Shown in pieces: positions 61,482 through 64,000 of a stretch of 64,000 nucleotides of DNA (positions are counted from its first letter, which is position 1; each line of letters begins with the position of its first letter). The notes beneath the pieces were generated by a model. It was not told where the DNA came from, did not search any database, and was given only the letters and a program-made list of their open reading frames with translations. Origin of the DNA: Pelagibacteraceae bacterium AG-337-G04 (GTDB lineage: Bacteria > Pseudomonadota > Alphaproteobacteria > Pelagibacterales > Pelagibacteraceae); the NCBI GenBank assembly GCA_003282205.1, contig QBZW01000002.1:91234-155233 (forward strand). The letters run 5' to 3'. The position numbers and the translations under genes were made by a program.

Positions 61482-62976
61482 AGAAATTAAAAATTTACCA
61501 AGATCTGAACTTATTAAAAATTTTGTAATTTCAAGTCCAGATTACTATATCAAAGAGTTTAAAAAAATTGGTAGCAAACCATCATACTCTTACTCTTTTA
61601 ACCTGTTTGCAGCACTGTTTGGACCAATATGGTTTGGAATGAGAAATGTATGGAATTATTCCTTAGCTTTTTTAATTGTGGAAACATTTGCTGTTGTTCA
61701 AATTATTAGAGGATTATTTGGCAATATCACTAAAGATGCAGTTGAAAAAATTGATAAAATTCAATCAACTATCGATTTTAGATACAAACAATTAGAAGCT
61801 GCAAAAGAAAACAACCCAGAAAAAGTCGAAGTCTACGAAAGGGCAATTAAATCACTTGAAGACGCAATGAAGGAATATGTAGTTGATGTTCAGCAAATCG
61901 AGGCTTCAGCAATATGGATTACTATTTCAGGAATTTTACTATTGATTTTTGTAAAATTTATTCAAGGAATATTAGCGAATACAGTTTTAGAAAAAAGATA
62001 CTCTGAATGGTTGTCAAATAAAACGATTAGTCCTGGAATGAAAACAAAAAATTATTTATTAAGCATTGGTTTTACTATAATTATAATGTTTTTTTCAGTA
62101 ATACATTATAGCTTCCCAGGTTTCTTCTCAATAATGAATGATTTTCCTACTCACCCAGAAATAAGACTTACTTCTATAAAATGGGTAGAAACAATTTTTG
62201 ATTATGCTGTTATAAAAGGAGATGCAGTATTTACTGCAATTACAATTGGAATTAGATCTGTTCTTGATTTTTTAGAACTTTTATTTGTAAAAACACCTTG
62301 GATTGTGATTATAACTACCATTGTAGTTTTAACTGCTTTGTCAGCAGGAATAAGAACTGCGATATATTCTGCAGGATTTTTAGCTTACATGGGTTTTTTG
62401 GGATTTTGGGTTAAAGCAATGACAACACTTGCTTTATTAGGAACAGCAGCAATTTTAAGTATTGTTATAGGAATACCTTTAGGAATATATTGTGCAAGAC
62501 GTCAAAGGTTTTATTCAATGATAAGACCAATAATGGACTTTATGCAAACAATGCCTGCATTTGTATTTATGATTCCTGTCATTGCATTTTTTGGAACAGG
62601 AAAGGTTGCAGCAGTAATTATTACAATGATTTTTGGCGGAACACCAGTTGTAAGACTTACAGTATTAGGATTAAGAGGAGTTCCTGAAACTATCAGAGAG
62701 GCAGCAATAGCTTATGGAGCATCTAAATGGTATCTTCTTAGAAAAGTAGATTTACCACTTGCAACTCCATCAATACTTGCTGGTGTAAATCAAACTGTAA
62801 TGTTAAGTTTAGCTATGGTTGTTGTAGCCTCACTTATCGGTGCAAAAGGTTTAGGACAAGACGTACTTGAGGCACTTCAATATGCGAATGTTGGACAAGG
62901 AATTTTAGCTGGTGTTGCAATATTATTTGTTGCATTAATACTGGACAGAGTAGTTCAAGGTAAGAAAAGAGTATAA
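61474..62976 (+). CDS. proW: Glycine betaine/proline ABC transporter permease with extended N-terminal domain
   Basis: This permease of about 500 residues has a C-terminal BPD_transp_1 domain (about 270-495) with 'GIRTAIYSAGFLAYMGFLG' and the ATPase-docking loop 'ETIREAAIAYGASKWYLLRKV'. The first 270 residues are unusual: a soluble start, a hydrophobic 'FAALFGPIWFGMRNVWNYSL' resembling DUF2628 proteins, a charged coiled coil (about 85-130, 'RYKQLEAAKENNPEKVEVYE') and two more membrane segments. ATG 61474 is chosen over 61456 because it overlaps proV by only 8 bp. E. coli ProW is about 350 residues. Confidence 0.93.
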   Translation: MSKEIKNLPRSELIKNFVISSPDYYIKEFKKIGSKPSYSYSFNLFAALFGPIWFGMRNVWNYSLAFLIVETFAVVQIIRGLFGNITKDAVEKIDKIQSTIDFRYKQLEAAKENNPEKVEVYERAIKSLEDAMKEYVVDVQQIEASAIWITISGILLLIFVKFIQGILANTVLEKRYSEWLSNKTISPGMKTKNYLLSIGFTIIIMFFSVIHYSFPGFFSIMNDFPTHPEIRLTSIKWVETIFDYAVIKGDAVFTAITIGIRSVLDFLELLFVKTPWIVIITTIVVLTALSAGIRTAIYSAGFLAYMGFLGFWVKAMTTLALLGTAAILSIVIGIPLGIYCARRQRFYSMIRPIMDFMQTMPAFVFMIPVIAFFGTGKVAAVIITMIFGGTPVVRLTVLGLRGVPETIREAAIAYGASKWYLLRKVDLPLATPSILAGVNQTVMLSLAMVVVASLIGAKGLGQDVLEALQYANVGQGILAGVAILFVALILDRVVQGKKRV

Positions 62977-62983
62977 TACCTTA

Positions 62984-64000
62984 ATGAACAAAAATGTATG
63001 GTTGCTATTTGCCAGCAACGCATGTGCATTTTCAGTTGCACCTGTAACAGTTTTTTTAAGTGGAATAATTGGATCTAGTATAACTCCGATTAAATCTTTG
63101 TCGACTTTACCCATGTCTTTATCAATTGTTGGAACTGCTCTATTTATAATAGCAGCCTCTAAAATAATGAGTATTACCGGCAGAAAAAAAGGTTTTATAC
63201 TATCATCAATTACAACCTCAATATTTGCACTATTAGCAGCTTACGCTGTAATGAAACAAAACTTTATTTTATATTCATTTTCTTGTTTCTCACTTGGATT
63301 TGGAATGGCATTTGCTCACCAGTATCGTTTTGCGGCTGCTGAGAGTGTTAACAAAAAACAAGCCCCAAAAGCTATATCTTTATTACTTTTTGCTGGAATT
63401 TTGTCAGCCTTGCTGGGCCCTAATTTGGCAAATCTAGGAAAAAATATAATTTCAGAGAGTTTGTATGTAGGATCTTATCTATGTCTATCATTATTAACTC
63501 TTTCATCAATTATTTTTTTAGTTTTTTATAAAGAAAATAAATTTATTGATAAAAAAAAAATATCAAGAGGAAGATCTATTTCAGAGTTAATATCTCAGCC
63601 AAGATTTTTACAGGCATTAGTATCTTCATCTTTTGCTTATGCAGTAATGTCTTTTTTAATGACAGCCACTCCAATAAGTATGCATATACAAGATAAGATG
63701 TCTTTAAATAGTACTAGTTTTGTAATTCAATTTCATATCATCAGTATGTTTCTGCCAGCATTAATCACAGGAAATTTAATTAAAAAGTATGGACATAGTA
63801 AGATAATGTACACTGGCGTATTATTTTTTTTCATAACAATTCTTCTTAGTTATCAAAGTCAAACTTTTATAAATTATCTTTTGGCTTTAGTTTTTTTAGG
63901 ACTTGGATGGAATTTTTTATTCATATCAGGAACTAGCTTGCTTGTTTTAAATTATAGAGAAGAGGAAAGATTTAAAGCACAAGGTTTTAACGATTTCATA
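62984..64000 (+). CDS. Major facilitator superfamily transporter (partial, 3' end cut by window edge)
   Basis: The frame opens with ATG at 62984, 7 bp after proW, and remains open for 339 codons to the window edge. The protein is strongly hydrophobic, with about ten visible membrane helices and the loop 2-3 motif variant 'KIMSITGRKKGF'. Residues 'GFGMAFAHQYRFAAAESV' (helix 4 and following loop) resemble MFS members of the YbfB/UMF1-like group. The substrate is unknown; it may be cotranscribed with proXVW. Confidence 0.82.
   Translation, partial: MNKNVWLLFASNACAFSVAPVTVFLSGIIGSSITPIKSLSTLPMSLSIVGTALFIIAASKIMSITGRKKGFILSSITTSIFALLAAYAVMKQNFILYSFSCFSLGFGMAFAHQYRFAAAESVNKKQAPKAISLLLFAGILSALLGPNLANLGKNIISESLYVGSYLCLSLLTLSSIIFLVFYKENKFIDKKKISRGRSISELISQPRFLQALVSSSFAYAVMSFLMTATPISMHIQDKMSLNSTSFVIQFHIISMFLPALITGNLIKKYGHSKIMYTGVLFFFITILLSYQSQTFINYLLALVFLGLGWNFLFISGTSLLVLNYREEERFKAQGFNDFI

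Noticed and set aside
1..64000. CRISPR arrays, tRNA or rRNA genes, insertion sequences, phage genes
   Set aside because: No regularly spaced repeats, cloverleaf-like sequences, transposase or integrase motifs were seen in reading both strands.

Overview
The window is visibly AT-rich (roughly 30% G+C by eye) and densely packed. It holds 69 protein-coding genes (two cut by the window edges), spacers of 0-140 bp, and many start/stop overlaps. I see no rRNA, tRNA, insertion sequence, prophage or CRISPR array, and no recognisable transcription factor. Lysine/asparagine/isoleucine-rich proteins, tiny spacers, osmolyte (ProXVW) transport and many periplasmic binding proteins suggest a streamlined marine alphaproteobacterium of the SAR11/Pelagibacterales type, or a similarly AT-rich lineage such as HIMB59 or AEGEAN-169. 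This is an inference from composition and gene content, not a phylogenetic placement. The amount of sugar and sugar-acid catabolism looks like an accessory or niche-specific region.

Left part (1-15 kb). A partial 2OG-Fe(II) oxygenase and a PanE-like reductase are followed by a DUF1907 (C11orf54-type) protein coupled to a PanB-fold protein that lacks several PanB catalytic residues. An HpaI-type aldolase and an aldehyde dehydrogenase diverge from an iolD homologue. iolD leads into a Gfo/Idh/MocA dehydrogenase, a D-2-hydroxyacid dehydrogenase, a complete ribose/fructose-type ABC importer (single-domain ATPase, permease, binding protein), a FucU mutarotase and a ribokinase-like kinase.

Middle (14-40 kb). 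This is a string of sugar-acid modules, each with its own transporter: an RhmD-like dehydratase with PdxA2 next to a TctCBA tripartite tricarboxylate transporter; a ROK kinase; a GtsABC/MalK-type sugar ABC importer; SDR and Gfo/Idh enzymes; divergent UxaA-family and IlvD/EDD-family dehydratases; and a TRAP transporter (DctPQM) heading an operon of 3-hydroxyisobutyrate-dehydrogenase-like, DHRS6-like SDR, FAH-family hydrolase, MR/MLE dehydratase and SMP-30 lactonase. The last set matches, step by step, a non-phosphorylative deoxy-sugar or sugar-acid route ending in pyruvate plus a small acid. The exact substrate cannot be read from sequence.

Right part (40-64 kb). PEP carboxylase and CcdA are followed by a gamma-butyrobetaine-dioxygenase-like enzyme, an IMPase-family phosphatase, a class-I glutamine amidotransferase and a dipeptide ABC importer (DppA, B, C and a fused DF ATPase). 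A minus-strand run follows, in transcription order: an ETHE1-like persulfide dioxygenase, a 36-residue peptide with 12 cysteines, CysE, CysK, and then seven small proteins ending in a cupredoxin. A 1-Cys peroxiredoxin, an Asp/Glu racemase-family protein, an alpha/beta hydrolase, the ProXVW osmolyte importer and a truncated MFS transporter close the window.

Two regulatory themes stand out. Binding-protein genes of the transport operons carry strong Shine-Dalgarno sequences and are separated from their partner genes by hairpins or terminators, which is consistent with excess binding protein. A candidate poly-cysteine leader or metallothionein-like peptide lies 30 bp upstream of cysE.
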